A stretch of 64,000 nt of DNA from Streptomyces xantholiticus (GTDB lineage: Bacteria; Actinomycetota; Actinomycetes; Streptomycetales; Streptomycetaceae). The notes under the pieces were generated by a model. The model did no database searches. It saw only the letters and a program-made list of their open reading frames with translations, and had not been told where the DNA came from. Shown in pieces: positions 62,684-64,000 of this stretch. The DNA is taken from positions 44,093-108,092 of the forward strand of contig NZ_BMWB01000009.1 in NCBI RefSeq assembly GCF_014651015.1. Reading direction: 5' to 3'. The first letter of the stretch is position 1. Each line of letters opens with the position of its first letter. A program made the translations under genes and the position numbers.

Positions 62684-63466
62684 TCAGGCGCTGAGGACGA
62701 ATACGGGCGGCGGCCCGCGCCTGATCACCGTGTGCTGAAGTTCCCGGCCCGCGCAGGGCGGAGGAGGCCCGTCCGCAGCCGGTACGGGATGCGCGCCGGC
62801 ACCCGACGCCCCGGGAAGCCCGGCACGCAGGGCACGTACGAGGACGAGCGCGGCGCGCAGCGGGTGCAGCCACGCGCTCCGGGCGGCCTCGTGGGCCGAC
62901 TCGGCGGAGAGCCGGATCAGTCGCAGCAGCGCCGCGTCGCCGCGTCGCAGCAGCAGCCCGGTCGCGATCGCGGCCAGCAGGTGCCCGAGCATCATGGGCA
63001 GGGACGGCAGCAGCTCCGGAGCGGCCAGGGCGTCCGCGGTGTGCGCATGCGCCGCGTGCGCGTCGGGGTCGATGCCGGCCAGGGTGACGATGCGGCGGGC
63101 GTCGGCGGGACTCAGCGAGGAGGCGCCCGCGCCGCACACGAGCTTCGCGGCCATTCTGATCAGAGTGTCGTCCGCCGTCGGTGCCAGGCGCAGCTGCGCC
63201 TGGCCGGCGGCGAAGAGCATGTGCAGACCCAGCTGACCGACGGTGAGCATTCCGGCGATGGCCGGCAGTGAACGCTCCCTGCCCGCAAACGGCGTGACCA
63301 GGACGAAGACCCCGGCGAAGCCGAGCGCCAGGGTCCACAGGGGGACGGCCCGACAGGCGGCCAGCACATGTCCCGTCCCGGACAGCGCGACGCAGACCGC
63401 GGTGAACACCGCGGCCCTCAGCAGCCGTAGACCGGCTCCGGCGCGTGCGTGGCGTATGGACGACAT
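62684..63466 (-). CDS. Hypothetical membrane protein of the copper locus
   Basis: 260 residues, about five membrane segments in 15-200. His-containing loop DAHAAHAHTADAL near 135; the C-terminus is polar and Pro-rich. Common beside ycnI in actinobacteria as I recall. Function unknown. Confidence 0.78.
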   Translation of the reverse strand: MSSIRHARAGAGLRLLRAAVFTAVCVALSGTGHVLAACRAVPLWTLALGFAGVFVLVTPFAGRERSLPAIAGMLTVGQLGLHMLFAAGQAQLRLAPTADDTLIRMAAKLVCGAGASSLSPADARRIVTLAGIDPDAHAAHAHTADALAAPELLPSLPMMLGHLLAAIATGLLLRRGDAALLRLIRLSAESAHEAARSAWLHPLRAALVLVRALRAGLPGASGAGAHPVPAADGPPPPCAGRELQHTVIRRGPPPVFVLSA

Positions 63467-63658
63467 GGCCGGCTCATCATCGCACTGCGGTGCCGGCGCC
63501 TGTACGGCAGGTCCGGAAGATCCCCTTTTCCGACATACATCGGCGGGCGTGGACCGCGCATCCGCCGAACGAGGGCCGTCGCGGCGACGGTGTGCTTACG
63601 GAGCGTGCCGTGGGGCAATACGTATCGGTATGTCGAGCCGCGGCCAGGAGGCTGGAGC

Positions 63659-64000
63659 ATGAGCATCTGGTGGTCCCTCCATTTGCGGCGTGAGGCTGCG
63701 AGCGTGCCGCTCGCCCGGCGTCTGCTGCTGGGCACGATGGAGACCGCGGGCGTCGATCCGGACATCTCCTACGACCTGTCGGTCGCACTGACCGAGGCGT
63801 GTGCGAACGCGGTCGAGCACGGCGGCGACCGCGACACCGACGAAGCGTCCAGGGCGTATTGCGTGACGGCCTACCTGGACGGCGAGAAGTGCCGTATCGA
63901 GGTGGCGGATTCCGGCCCGGGCTTCCCGGCGAGCCGCGGCGTCCTGCGGGGCCACGCCGCCGCTCCTTCACCCGTCACCGCGGAGAGTGGCCGGGGGCTG
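63659..64000 (+). CDS. RsbW-type ATP-binding (anti-sigma-factor-like) protein, 3' end outside window
   Basis: 114 codons seen, frame open at the window edge. ATG at 63659 with AGGAGG upstream. HATPase_c_2 features: N-box EACANAVEHG and G-box DSGPGF. Single-domain ATPases of this group regulate sigma factors or act as serine kinases; partner unknown. The rest is beyond base 64000. Confidence 0.88.
   Translation, partial: MSIWWSLHLRREAASVPLARRLLLGTMETAGVDPDISYDLSVALTEACANAVEHGGDRDTDEASRAYCVTAYLDGEKCRIEVADSGPGFPASRGVLRGHAAAPSPVTAESGRGL

Overview
The window is high-GC actinobacterial DNA and almost certainly an oriC-proximal piece of a Streptomyces chromosome. Support: third-position GC typical of the genus; four exact GTTTCACGTGAAAC parS sites, the ParB target that clusters around Streptomyces oriC; several groups of DnaA boxes; and a gene order I recall from the S. 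coelicolor chromosome just beyond oriC (LppU/SCO3897-type protein, ino1, PBP, femX, rpsF-ssb-rpsR-rplI, dnaB, thiC, hisC, cydAB-cydDC, serS, pheA, copper locus). That match is from memory; no search was run. No tRNA, rRNA, CRISPR array, IS element or secondary-metabolite cluster was found.

Layout. 0-11.4 kb: cell-envelope and precursor genes, comprising a Gln/Pro-rich LppU-like protein, an MFS exporter, padR-ino1 under a 35-bp palindrome, a bifunctional penicillin-binding protein, a GT87-like membrane protein, an alanine-racemase-like protein and FemX. 11.6-16.7 kb: ribosomal/replication genes rpsF-ssb-rpsR-rplI, a MATE exporter and dnaB. 16.7-25 kb: small metabolic and regulatory genes with two parS sites. 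25.1-25.6 kb: the remains of ssgR and ssgA fused by deletion. 25.6-29 kb: YibE/F and riboswitch-controlled thiC. 29-33.9 kb: two small actinobacterial genes, a phosphatase and a LacI regulator. 34.3-42 kb: hisC, then cydA-cydB-cydDC behind a Rex operator; the fourth parS lies inside the start of cydDC. 42 kb: remnant of a sensor kinase. 42.4-57.4 kb: M23 peptidase, two HAD paralogues, LLM oxidoreductase, kptA, MerR, an EphD-like fusion, a four-gene ABC unit, an antirepressor-like protein, serS and pheA. 57.5-62.6 kb: DyP peroxidase, CopCD, ECuC, Sco and YcnI (copper delivery). The window ends inside an RsbW-type ATPase gene.

Most notable. (1) ssgR/ssgA, the developmental pair that drives sporulation septation in Streptomyces, is reduced here to about 0.45 kb of fused, frameshifted remnant. 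(2) DnaA-box groups occur outside oriC: four exact boxes plus near-matches between serS and pheA, smaller groups near 46 kb and upstream of dnaB, and one exact box plus two near-matches inside the gene at 52.9-53.6 kb. (3) Two of four parS sites form the first codons of proteins, giving N-termini that begin MFHVKP. (4) A second decayed gene, a sensor histidine kinase, lies after cydDC.

Starts were moved downstream of the longest frame wherever a Shine-Dalgarno or family N-terminus supported it. All motif counts were made by eye.
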